Assembly (NCBI GenBank): GCA_016704275.1 | Contig: JADJAK010000005.1 | Location: 186,001 to 250,000, forward strand | Origin: Gemmatimonadota bacterium | GTDB taxonomy: Bacteria > Gemmatimonadota > Gemmatimonadetes > Gemmatimonadales > GWC2-71-9 | Direction: 5' to 3' | Length of the DNA: 64,000 nt | In this document: piece after piece, positions 18,760 through 25,559 of the stretch | Numbering within the stretch: the first letter of the stretch is position 1 | How the letters are laid out: every line of letters begins with the position of its first letter | Position numbers and translations under genes: made by a program | Notes under the pieces: generated by a model | What the model saw: only the letters and a program-made list of their open reading frames with translations | Database searches by the model: none | What the model was told of the DNA's origin: nothing

Positions 18760-19125
18760 GTGGCCCATCGGGTGCTCATCTGCGACGACGCGATCTTCAT
18801 GCGAACCATGATCGCCGACATTCTCACCGGGGCCGGCTATGACGTCGTCGGCGAGGCCGAAAGCGGCCTGCAGGCCGTCGAGCGGTACAAGGCGCTCCTC
18901 CCCGACATCGTGACCATGGACATCGTGATGCCGGACATGGGCGGGATCGACGCCGTCCGGGCGATCGTCACGGCCCATCCCGACGCCAAGATCCTGATGT
19001 GCTCCGCCATGGGGCAGCAGGCGCTCGTGGTCGAGGCGATTCAGGCCGGGGCCAAGGATTTCGTCGTCAAGCCGTTCCAGCCGGCCCGCGTCCTCGAGGC
19101 CGTCCAGCGCGTTCTGGCGGGATGA
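18760..19125 (+). CDS. cheY: CheY-type single-domain response regulator
   Basis: 121 residues from GTG 18760, with GGAGG at 18750-18754 as ribosome-binding site. A complete receiver domain with acidic pocket D9/D10, phosphoacceptor D54 ('VTMDIVMPDMGGID'), S82 ('LMCSAMGQQ') and K104 ('DFVVKPF'). There is no output domain, so it should act by protein-protein contact, as CheY does. It sits between cheW and cheA, and its stop overlaps the cheA ATG by 4 bases. Its target could be the GTPase or ATPase later in the operon rather than a flagellar motor; this is inferred from context. Confidence 0.92.
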   Translation: MAHRVLICDDAIFMRTMIADILTGAGYDVVGEAESGLQAVERYKALLPDIVTMDIVMPDMGGIDAVRAIVTAHPDAKILMCSAMGQQALVVEAIQAGAKDFVVKPFQPARVLEAVQRVLAG

Positions 19126-20621
19126 CCGAGGTGCGGCGGGCGCGGTACGTCGCGCTCTTCGCGGCGGAGTCGCGCTCGCTGCTGGCCGGCGCGCGCCGGG
19201 CCCTCGCGGCCTGGCGCGATGACCCCGCCGAGCGCGCCCCCGCCGACGAGGTCTTCCGCACCCTCCACACCATCAAGGGCATGGCCGCCTCGCTCGAATA
19301 CGAGGCGATCGCCGAACTGGCCCACACCACCGAGAGCGCGATCGTCGCCGTGCGCGATAGCGGCGACCCGGCGGATCGGGCCTGGCTTCGTGACCTCGAG
19401 GCGACGCTCGACCAGATCGCCATCGGCTGCGAGGCCGCCGCGGCAGCCGAGGGTGAGGCCGCCCCGAGCGGACAGGCCGCCGCGCCGGCACGGATCGTCC
19501 GCGTCGACCTCGATCGCCTCGATGCGCTCTTCGAGGACCTCGGCGGGCTGGTGACGGCTCGGCAGGAACTCGAGCGCCACGCCGAGCGGGACACCCTGTC
19601 GCCGGTGGCACGTGCGGCGCAGGTGATGGCGCGCCGACTCGACACGCTGCAGGACCGGATTCTCCATGTCCGCCTCGCGCCGTTGAGCGAGGTGTTCGAG
19701 CGGATCCCGCCGATCGTGCGCGACCTCGCCCGGCAGCTCGGCAAAGAGGTGACGGTGCAGGTGCAGGGCGAGGAACTCGAGGTGGACCGCGCCGTGCTCG
19801 ATCAACTGGCCGAGCCGCTGATCCACCTGCTGCGGAACGCCGTCGACCACGGCCTCGAATCCCCCGACGTGCGCCGCGCCCTCGGCAAGCGCCCGGCCGG
19901 GTCGGTGTCGCTCAAGGCACGCCGCGATCGGGATTCGGTGGTGCTCGAACTGAGTGACGATGGCCGCGGCATCGATCGGGGGGCCGTCGCCGCGCGGGCG
20001 GTGGCGCAGGGGATTCTCGAATCCGATGCCTCGCTCAATGACGACGGACTGCTCGCCGTGCTGGCTCGGCCCGGCTTCAGCACGGCGGCCTCGGTGACGG
20101 ATGTCTCCGGCCGTGGCGTCGGGCTCGATGTCGTGGCGTCCCGCTTGCACGACCTCGGCGCGTCGCTCTCCCTCACCACGGTGCCGGGGCGGGGCACGAC
20201 CTTCGTGGTGCGGTTGCCGACCCGCCTCGGCATTGTGCGGGCGCTGGTCGCCTCGATCGGGGAGGAGCGCTACGTCATGCCGCTGACGCACGTCGCCGAA
20301 TTCCTGCCGTGGGAACCGGAGGCGGTGCAGCACGTCGATGGCCGTGCGGTGATCGATTTGCGTGGCGAGCTGATCCCGGTGCTCGACCTGCGGCGCTTGC
20401 TGCTCTATCGCGGCGAGGCGCCACCCGCCCGCCGCCCGGCGCTCGTCTTCGAAGCCAACGGGCAGCGCGTCGCTCTCCTGGCCGATGCGATTCACGGCCA
20501 GGTCGATGCCGTGGTGCAGCCGATGGATCGACCGCGCGGGATGCCGCGTTGGATCACCGGCGCGACGGTGCTCGACAATGGTCGACCGGCGTTGCTGCTC
20601 GACCTGGCCAGCGTAGTGTAG
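19122..20621 (+). CDS. cheA: CheA-type histidine kinase lacking the P2 domain
   Basis: 499 residues from ATG 19122. The Hpt (P1) domain carries the phosphorylation site H49 in 'LHTIKGMA'. The dimerisation domain begins near residue 125 ('RIVRVDLDRLDALFEDLGGL'). The HATPase shows the N box 'LIHLLRNAVDHGLESPDVRR' and 'LSDDGRGIDRGAVAARAV', followed by a glycine-rich 'VTDVSGRGVGLDVVASRL'. A C-terminal CheW-like domain binds the coupling protein. The linker between P1 and P3 is only about 20-25 residues, so the separate CheY-binding P2 domain is absent. Phosphotransfer therefore probably relies on direct P1-CheY docking. All catalytic boxes appear intact. Confidence 0.93.
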   Translation: MTEVRRARYVALFAAESRSLLAGARRALAAWRDDPAERAPADEVFRTLHTIKGMAASLEYEAIAELAHTTESAIVAVRDSGDPADRAWLRDLEATLDQIAIGCEAAAAAEGEAAPSGQAAAPARIVRVDLDRLDALFEDLGGLVTARQELERHAERDTLSPVARAAQVMARRLDTLQDRILHVRLAPLSEVFERIPPIVRDLARQLGKEVTVQVQGEELEVDRAVLDQLAEPLIHLLRNAVDHGLESPDVRRALGKRPAGSVSLKARRDRDSVVLELSDDGRGIDRGAVAARAVAQGILESDASLNDDGLLAVLARPGFSTAASVTDVSGRGVGLDVVASRLHDLGASLSLTTVPGRGTTFVVRLPTRLGIVRALVASIGEERYVMPLTHVAEFLPWEPEAVQHVDGRAVIDLRGELIPVLDLRRLLLYRGEAPPARRPALVFEANGQRVALLADAIHGQVDAVVQPMDRPRGMPRWITGATVLDNGRPALLLDLASVV

Positions 20622-20622
20622 G

Positions 20623-20658
20623 AATCGATGATCGATGATCGATGATCGATCATCGATT
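20623..20658. repeat. ATCGATG heptamer repeat forming a 14-bp hairpin
   Basis: Five 7-base units (ATCGATG x3, ATCGATC, ATCGATT) lie directly after the cheA stop. AATCGATGATCGAT at 20623-20636 is an exact inverted repeat of 20645-20658, with an 8-base loop. Near-identical copies occur at 60994-61028 and 62065-62099. It may act as a terminator or attenuator between cheA and cheC, but there is no U-run. Confidence 0.85.
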
Positions 20659-20682
20659 TGTCCGACTTCACTTGGAGTGCAG

Positions 20683-21303
20683 ATGACGAATCCCAATGAC
20701 CTCGACACCCTTCGCCGCGATGGTCTCCGCGAGGTTGCCACCATTGGCGCGGGGCACGCCGCCACGGCGCTGTCACAGCTGACCGATCGGCGGATCATGA
20801 TTTCGGTGCCGCAGGTGCGGCGCGTGAATTTCGGCGAAGTGCCCGCGATGGTCTCGCTCTTCGGCGACCACGTCGCCGTGGTGGCGATGCGGATGCTCGG
20901 CGACCTCACCGGCCGCTCGTTGCTGGTCTTCGGCGAGGCCGATGCGACGCGACTCTGCGACCTGATCCTCCGCCGTCCGATCGGTCCGCAGCGGGCCCTC
21001 GGCGAACTGGAGCAGTCGGGTCTCAAGGAAGTCGGCAACATCGTCTGCTCGGCGTACCTGACCGCGCTGTCGAATTTCATGGGGATGATGTTGCTCCCCT
21101 CCGTCCCCTCGTTGACGATCGGCCGGACTGCCGACGCCATCGCGGCGACGGTGGATCCGAATGAGTCGCGATCGGACCTGGTCTTCTGTGTCGACACCGC
21201 CTTCCGCGCCGAGGGCGCCGAAGCGCCGCTGACCGGCGCGTTTCTGCTGATGCCCGACCAGGCCTCGATCCAGGCGATCCTCGAGGCGATCCGGCTCGAC
21301 TGA
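20683..21303 (+). CDS. cheC: CheC-like phosphatase of phosphorylated CheY
   Basis: 206 residues from ATG 20683, preceded by a GGAG at 20674-20677. CheC/CheX/FliY proteins dephosphorylate CheY-P through one or two ExxN active sites. The second site is intact ('SGLKEVGNIVCSAYL'). The first reads 'LREVATIGAGHAATALSQL', where the usual Asn is Thr, so probably only one site is catalytic. Its presence completes a kinase, response regulator and phosphatase circuit with cheA and cheY. An ATCGATG hairpin separates it from cheA. Confidence 0.87.
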   Translation: MTNPNDLDTLRRDGLREVATIGAGHAATALSQLTDRRIMISVPQVRRVNFGEVPAMVSLFGDHVAVVAMRMLGDLTGRSLLVFGEADATRLCDLILRRPIGPQRALGELEQSGLKEVGNIVCSAYLTALSNFMGMMLLPSVPSLTIGRTADAIAATVDPNESRSDLVFCVDTAFRAEGAEAPLTGAFLLMPDQASIQAILEAIRLD

Positions 21304-21304
21304 G

Positions 21305-22459
21305 ATGGCCACCCCCGAGGGTCCGGAAGCGGCGCGCATCGCGGCGCTGCGCCGACGCCTCGGCGCGGCCTCCCCGGCGACGCTCACCAACTTCGCCTGG
21401 TTCGCCGCGCGTCGTGGCAGTCACGCGGCGGCGATCGAGGCCGTGCGGGAGGCCGTGGCGCAACCCGGCGCGCCGCGCGCCGCGTGGCAGACGCTTGAAC
21501 GGTTGGTCACCGGCCGGAATGACGGTCTCCTTCTCGCCCCCGCCAGCGCCACACGTCACCCGCCGGTCGACATCTCCGGTGGCGCATCGGCGCTGGCGGC
21601 CGCCGTCGCCGCGCATCGCGAAGGGGCGCTTGCTGTCGCGGAGACCTGCTACCTCGCCGCCGTCTCCGTCTCGCATCTCGCGGCTGCCGCGTCCGACGGG
21701 CTCGCGGTGCTCCACGAACAACGCCACGAGCATGACGCCGCGAACAGCGCGTGGCAGCGCGCCATTGCCGGCGGCGCCCCGTGGGCAACGCACAATCATG
21801 CGCTCGCCCTCCTGCGACGCGGCGAGGTGCCGGCCGCGCGCCGTGCGGTCACCCAGGCGCTGACGGCGAGTGCGCCGACGGCGGCGCTCTACGCGCTCGC
21901 GGGCTACGCGGCACTCCTCGACGGTGCCGCCGCCGATGCCCTGCAGTCGCTCGAGGTCGCCGTGGAACTCGAGCACGACCTGGCCCGCGCGCACTTCACC
22001 CTCGGCCTCGCGCATGACAGGCTGGGCCACCCCGCCGCCGCACTCGCCGCGACGCGACGTGGGCTGCTGCTCTCGCCGTGGTATCTGCCGCAGGTGTGGC
22101 TGCTGACGCCGGTGCCCGGCAGTATCCCAGTGGAGCTCCCGGCGGGGAGCGAGCGCCCTGGTGCGTCCGACGGCACCGACGAGGTGCTGTTGGCGCTGGG
22201 GCGTTCGTTGCTCGAGACCGGGCACCTGGGGGAGTCGCTCGCGGTCTTCGATCAGGTGCTCGTTCGCGATCCGGCCCAACCCGCGGCCCTCTTCCACCGC
22301 GGCGTCGTGCTTGCCAAGCTGCGGCGATACGACGAGGCGCTGGCCGACTGGGAGGCGGTGGGTCGCACCGATCCCGAGAGTCCCCTCGGTACGATGTCAC
22401 GCCGTCACGCACGCTCGGCGCGCCAGCTCGCCGCACTCTTTGCCGCGCGGGCGGGCTGA
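21305..22459 (+). CDS. TPR-repeat protein
   Basis: 384 residues of helical repeats. Clear TPR-type units include 'AARAVTQALTASAPTAALYALAGYA' in outline and, near the C-terminus, 'LGRSLLETGHLGESLAVFDQ' and 'AALFHRGVVLAKLRRYDEAL'. There is no signal peptide or membrane segment, so it is cytoplasmic. It starts one base after the cheC stop and lies 3 bases before the DUF4388 gene, clearly in the same operon. It is probably a scaffold for the signalling complex; no enzymatic motif is visible. Confidence 0.75.
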   Translation: MATPEGPEAARIAALRRRLGAASPATLTNFAWFAARRGSHAAAIEAVREAVAQPGAPRAAWQTLERLVTGRNDGLLLAPASATRHPPVDISGGASALAAAVAAHREGALAVAETCYLAAVSVSHLAAAASDGLAVLHEQRHEHDAANSAWQRAIAGGAPWATHNHALALLRRGEVPAARRAVTQALTASAPTAALYALAGYAALLDGAAADALQSLEVAVELEHDLARAHFTLGLAHDRLGHPAAALAATRRGLLLSPWYLPQVWLLTPVPGSIPVELPAGSERPGASDGTDEVLLALGRSLLETGHLGESLAVFDQVLVRDPAQPAALFHRGVVLAKLRRYDEALADWEAVGRTDPESPLGTMSRRHARSARQLAALFAARAG

Positions 22460-22462
22460 CCG

Positions 22463-23380
22463 ATGCACGGGCCACTACACGAGATCGGCTTGGTCGAGGT
22501 GTTGCAGTTGCTGGGACGCGGCGCGCGGCACGGCACCTTGCAGGTGGTCGGACTGGATCCGGCGGCACCGCGCACGGTCAGGTTGCGCGCCGGCCGGGTC
22601 GTGTCGGTCGAGCCCGACGCGGGCGAGGCCGCGGTCGAGCGAGCCCTGGTGGCGCGCCACCTCTCCGTCACCGATGCCATTCGCCCGGACCTCGCCACCG
22701 AGTCGCGCGACGCGATGCAACACGAGCTCGCGATGCGGACCCTCGCGGACATGCTGCACTGGGCCCGTGGGCGATTCGACTTTGCCGAAGAGCAGGGCCA
22801 TGACGGGCCGCTCGACATCGCGGTCGACACCATCCTGCTGGAACTGGTGGGGCGCGAGTCGCAGCGGGTGGAGCTCGCGGCGCTCCTCGACGATTTCCAC
22901 GCGATTCCGGTCTTCGTGGCCGACGATCGGCTCGCGGTGGGAGCGCCGCCGGAGCTCGACCCGCTCGATTGGCGGATCCTCGATGCGGTCGATGGGCGCC
23001 GGGACGTCAGTGCAATCGCCGGGACCCTCGACGAGCCGCTGGAGACGGTTGGTGATCGCGTCCGGGCACTGCAGGGGGCCACTATACTTGAACTGGCGGC
23101 GGCACCGGCCAACGATGCCTTGGCGGCGCGCGCTGCCATCGAGGCGGGCCGCTACGATGAGGCCGTCGCGTTGTTGGAACAGCGGGTCGGCAGCGTCCGC
23201 ACCGATCGCGAGGCATGGCGGCTGCTGGGCCTCGCGGAAGTCGGGGCAGGGCGGTTCGACCGCGCCATCCGCGCCTGGGAGTCCTGGCAACAGGCCGACC
23301 CGACATTGGCGCAGGAAGCCGGGGCGCTGATCGCCGCCGCACGCACCATGCTGGAGGCATTGCACGACCATCGTGAGTGA
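22463..23380 (+). CDS. DUF4388 (PATAN) domain protein with TPR-like C-terminus
   Basis: 305 residues. The N-terminal 120 residues fit DUF4388/PATAN ('IGLVEVLQLLGRGARHGTLQ', then 'RTVRLRAGRVVSVEPD' and 'MLHWARGRFDFAEEQGHDGP'). A winged-helix-like middle segment follows ('PLDWRILDAVDGRRDVSAIA'), then a short TPR pair ('AAIEAGRYDEAVALLEQRVG'). In other bacteria PATAN proteins act with receiver domains and Mgl-type GTPases in polarity and motility control. A second DUF4388 protein is encoded at 27512. The end overlaps the next gene by 8 bases. Confidence 0.8.
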   Translation: MHGPLHEIGLVEVLQLLGRGARHGTLQVVGLDPAAPRTVRLRAGRVVSVEPDAGEAAVERALVARHLSVTDAIRPDLATESRDAMQHELAMRTLADMLHWARGRFDFAEEQGHDGPLDIAVDTILLELVGRESQRVELAALLDDFHAIPVFVADDRLAVGAPPELDPLDWRILDAVDGRRDVSAIAGTLDEPLETVGDRVRALQGATILELAAAPANDALAARAAIEAGRYDEAVALLEQRVGSVRTDREAWRLLGLAEVGAGRFDRAIRAWESWQQADPTLAQEAGALIAAARTMLEALHDHRE

Positions 23381-24127
23381 TTCGTTCTCCCCTTCGTCGA
23401 CGCCTGCGGGCGCGCCGTCGTTCCTCGACCTCGGGGAGCGGTTGCGGCAGCACGGCCAACTCGACGCGGCGGCCACCGTCACGATGAACGGACTGCGTCA
23501 ATGGCCGACCCTCGCCGCCGGCCATGACTTGCTCGGTCGCATCGAGGCCGATCGGGGCGACGATCGCGCCGCCGCCGAAGCATGGGGCGCCGCGCTGGCC
23601 TGCGAGCCCGGCCACCTCGGTGCCTTGAAGGGACTCGCCTTCCTGGCCTTCCGTGGCCACGACTTCGCTGCCGCCGAACGCCATCTCGAATTGGCCGTGG
23701 CTCGCGCCCCGCACGATGCCACGTTGCTCGGTGCGCTCGACCGGGTGCGCAGTCGTCGCCCGTCAGTACCCGCCGATGAGCCAATTCGACTCGATGATCC
23801 GGCCAGTGGCCTGCTCCTCTGCGATGCCGACGGGATGCGGCTGAGTGGTGGCGTGGGTCCCGAGCGCAGTGCCGACGCTGCGGACGCCGCGGCGGCGGAG
23901 ACGGCCGGGTTGCTGCGCGAAGCGACGCGCAGTGCGCGGTTGCTCGGCCTCGGCGGCGTCAAGTACCTGGTCGTCGAGTGTGCCGACGCTCGTCTCGCCG
24001 TGCTCCCGGTCGCCCCGGTGCGGCGCTGCTCGCGGTGCGCAGCGCCGCAACACCGATCGGCCGACTGCTCGCCATCGCGCAGCGTGCCGCCACCGTGGCG
24101 ACGCAATGGATCGGCGGTCTCCAATGA
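23373..24127 (+). CDS. TPR-Roadblock/LC7-like protein (frameshift at about 24017)
   Basis: Starts at GTG 23373. The N-terminal part has TPR-like helices ('LGERLRQHGQLDAAATVTMN', 'LLGRIEADRGDDRAAAEAW'). The C-terminal part ('ASGLLLCDADGMRLSGG', 'VKYLVVECADARLAVLPVAP') resembles Roadblock/LC7. After this the frame drifts into an arginine/cysteine-rich tail that runs across the next gene. Adding one base near 24017 (CCCCGG to CCCCGGG) gives the expected ending 'GAALLAVRSAATPIGRLLAI' and a stop at 24125-24127, which overlaps the next ATG as ATGA, the usual spacing in this operon. The frameshift is therefore probably a sequence error. Restored length is about 251 residues. Confidence 0.7.
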
Positions 24128-24477
24128 GCCTCGAGCGTTGGGAGCGGCTGCTGTGCGAGGTGATCGCGATCCCGGGGGTGCGCGGCGCGGCGCTCGTGGC
24201 GAGTGATGACGGTCTGGTCGTGGCCGAGGCCGCGATGGATCAACTGGACGGTGCCGATGTCGCCGCCCTCGTGGCGGCCCTGGTCGCGCGCGCCACGCGC
24301 GTGGCCCGCAGCATTCCGACCGCGGCACCGCGGCTCATCCATCTCGCGGGCGACAGTGGCACCCTGCTCGCCGTCGATGCCGGGACCCCGCTCTGGCTGG
24401 TGGCGGTCGCCGAGCCGGGGGCCGAAGTCGGTCGGCTGCGCGTCCTGCTGGGCGACCTCGCCGGGGCGGTGGACTGA
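24124..24477 (+). CDS. Roadblock/LC7-domain protein (MglB-like)
   Basis: 117 residues from ATG 24124. A stand-alone Roadblock/LC7 fold: helix 'WERLLCEVIAIPGVRGAALV', strand 'ASDDGLVVAEAAMD', long helix 'DVAALVAALVARATRVARSI', then the beta strands 'LIHLAGDSGTLLAVDAGTPLW'. Such proteins form dimers that act as GTPase-activating partners of MglA/Arf-like GTPases. Such a GTPase lies two genes downstream. The stop codon overlaps the next ATG. Confidence 0.8.
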   Translation: MSLERWERLLCEVIAIPGVRGAALVASDDGLVVAEAAMDQLDGADVAALVAALVARATRVARSIPTAAPRLIHLAGDSGTLLAVDAGTPLWLVAVAEPGAEVGRLRVLLGDLAGAVD

Positions 24478-24944
24478 TGCGCGTCCTCGAACCGTGGGTG
24501 GAGGCACCGCTCGCCGAGTTCCTGCGGGAGTCCGCGGCACGGCTCGCCCTGATCACCACGGCCTCCGGGCAGGTGATCGCGCAACACGGCTTCGCCAGGT
24601 CTCTCGATGTCATGGCGGCGGCGTCGCTCGGCGCCGGTATCCTCGCCACGACCGGCGAACTCGCGCGGATGGTGGATGCCACCGGCGGCTATCGCGTGGT
24701 GGTGCACCAGGGTGTGCAACGCGGCCTCTGGCTCGCCGGCTTCGACACGCCGCGCGGCCGCTGGATCGCATTGGTCGCGTTCGGGGAGCAATCCACGGTT
24801 GGCCTCGTCCGGCTCTTCTTCCAGCGCTTCGTCGAGCGGCTCGCCGCCGCCGCCCCGCGCAGCGTGCCGGTGCGAGAGGTGCTGGCCGAAGGCTTCGAGC
24901 GCGAACTCGATGCGTCGTTGCGCGCCCTCTTCGGGGGGACCTGA
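24477..24944 (+). CDS. Roadblock/LC7-like protein
   Basis: 155 residues. 'RLALITTASGQVIAQHGFAR' is the typical first strand pair, 'DVMAAASLGAGILATTGELA' the long helix, and 'YRVVVHQGVQRGLWLAGFDT' plus 'WIALVAFGEQSTVGLVRLFF' the remaining sheet. This pattern matches Roadblock/LC7 proteins next to Mgl-type GTPases. A helical C-terminal extension of about 35 residues ('VREVLAEGFERELDASLRAL') could dock to a partner. It ends 2 bases before the GTPase gene. Confidence 0.77.
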   Translation: MRVLEPWVEAPLAEFLRESAARLALITTASGQVIAQHGFARSLDVMAAASLGAGILATTGELARMVDATGGYRVVVHQGVQRGLWLAGFDTPRGRWIALVAFGEQSTVGLVRLFFQRFVERLAAAAPRSVPVREVLAEGFERELDASLRALFGGT

Positions 24945-24946
24945 GC

Positions 24947-25552
24947 ATGGCGCGCCTCGATCAGGACGCCAGGACGCTCTCGCTCACGCTGGTCGTGTAC
25001 GGCGCGGCGCGTGCCGGGAAGAGCGCCGTGCTGCGCGCGATCCACGAACGGATCGCCCTCGCGCACCGAGGCGACGAGGAACCGGTCGGCGAGCCATCCG
25101 ATGTCGGACTGCCGCTCAATTGGGTGCCACTCGACCTCGGCGACGTCGCCGGCTGGCGCACCCGCGTCCACCTCTATGCCGTGCCGGCGCAAGAACAGGC
25201 CGACGCCACTCGGCGCCTGGTACTGGCCCAGGCCGATGGCGTCCTCTTCGTGGTGGATGCGCAGGCGAGTCGGCTCGAGGCCAACATCGCGGCGCTCGCC
25301 GCGCTCTACGCCCAGTGGCCGGACGCCAACGGGACCACGCGGGTGCTGCCGGTGGTCTTCGCCGTGACCAAGCAGGACCTGCCCGAAGAGTTGCTGCTGG
25401 ACGAGCCCGTGCTCGCCGCGATCCTCAACCCCGAGGGGGCGCCGCTCTTTCGTTGCGATCTAGTCCGCGGCGAAGGAGTCTTCCGCGCCCTGCAGTCGCT
25501 CATCGCGACCGTGATGCGCCAGGTGATCGCCCTCCCCGAGGCAGCAACGTGA
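24947..25552 (+). CDS. MglA-like small Ras-superfamily GTPase
   Basis: 201 residues. P-loop GAARAGKS at 19-26 (the usual GPxxxGKT pattern of MglA, modified), a middle strand pair 'LDLGDVAGWRTRVHLYAVPA' in the switch-II region, 'RRLVLAQADGVLFVVDAQAS' and a guanine-specificity motif TKQD in 'VFAVTKQDLPEE'. The 'VPGQ' of typical MglA appears as 'VPAQ', so the catalytic glutamine appears to be retained. MglA sets cell polarity in Myxococcus and Thermus. Here three Roadblock proteins precede it, consistent with GAP or effector partners. The role is inferred from family and context. Confidence 0.85.
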   Translation: MARLDQDARTLSLTLVVYGAARAGKSAVLRAIHERIALAHRGDEEPVGEPSDVGLPLNWVPLDLGDVAGWRTRVHLYAVPAQEQADATRRLVLAQADGVLFVVDAQASRLEANIAALAALYAQWPDANGTTRVLPVVFAVTKQDLPEELLLDEPVLAAILNPEGAPLFRCDLVRGEGVFRALQSLIATVMRQVIALPEAAT

Positions 25553-25559
25553 GCGGCGC

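Noticed and set aside
24128..24206. Arg/Cys-rich tail of the TPR-Roadblock protein in its uncorrected frame
   Set aside because: It overlaps the next gene and lacks family features; a one-base correction at about 24017 gives a proper Roadblock ending with an ATGA overlap.
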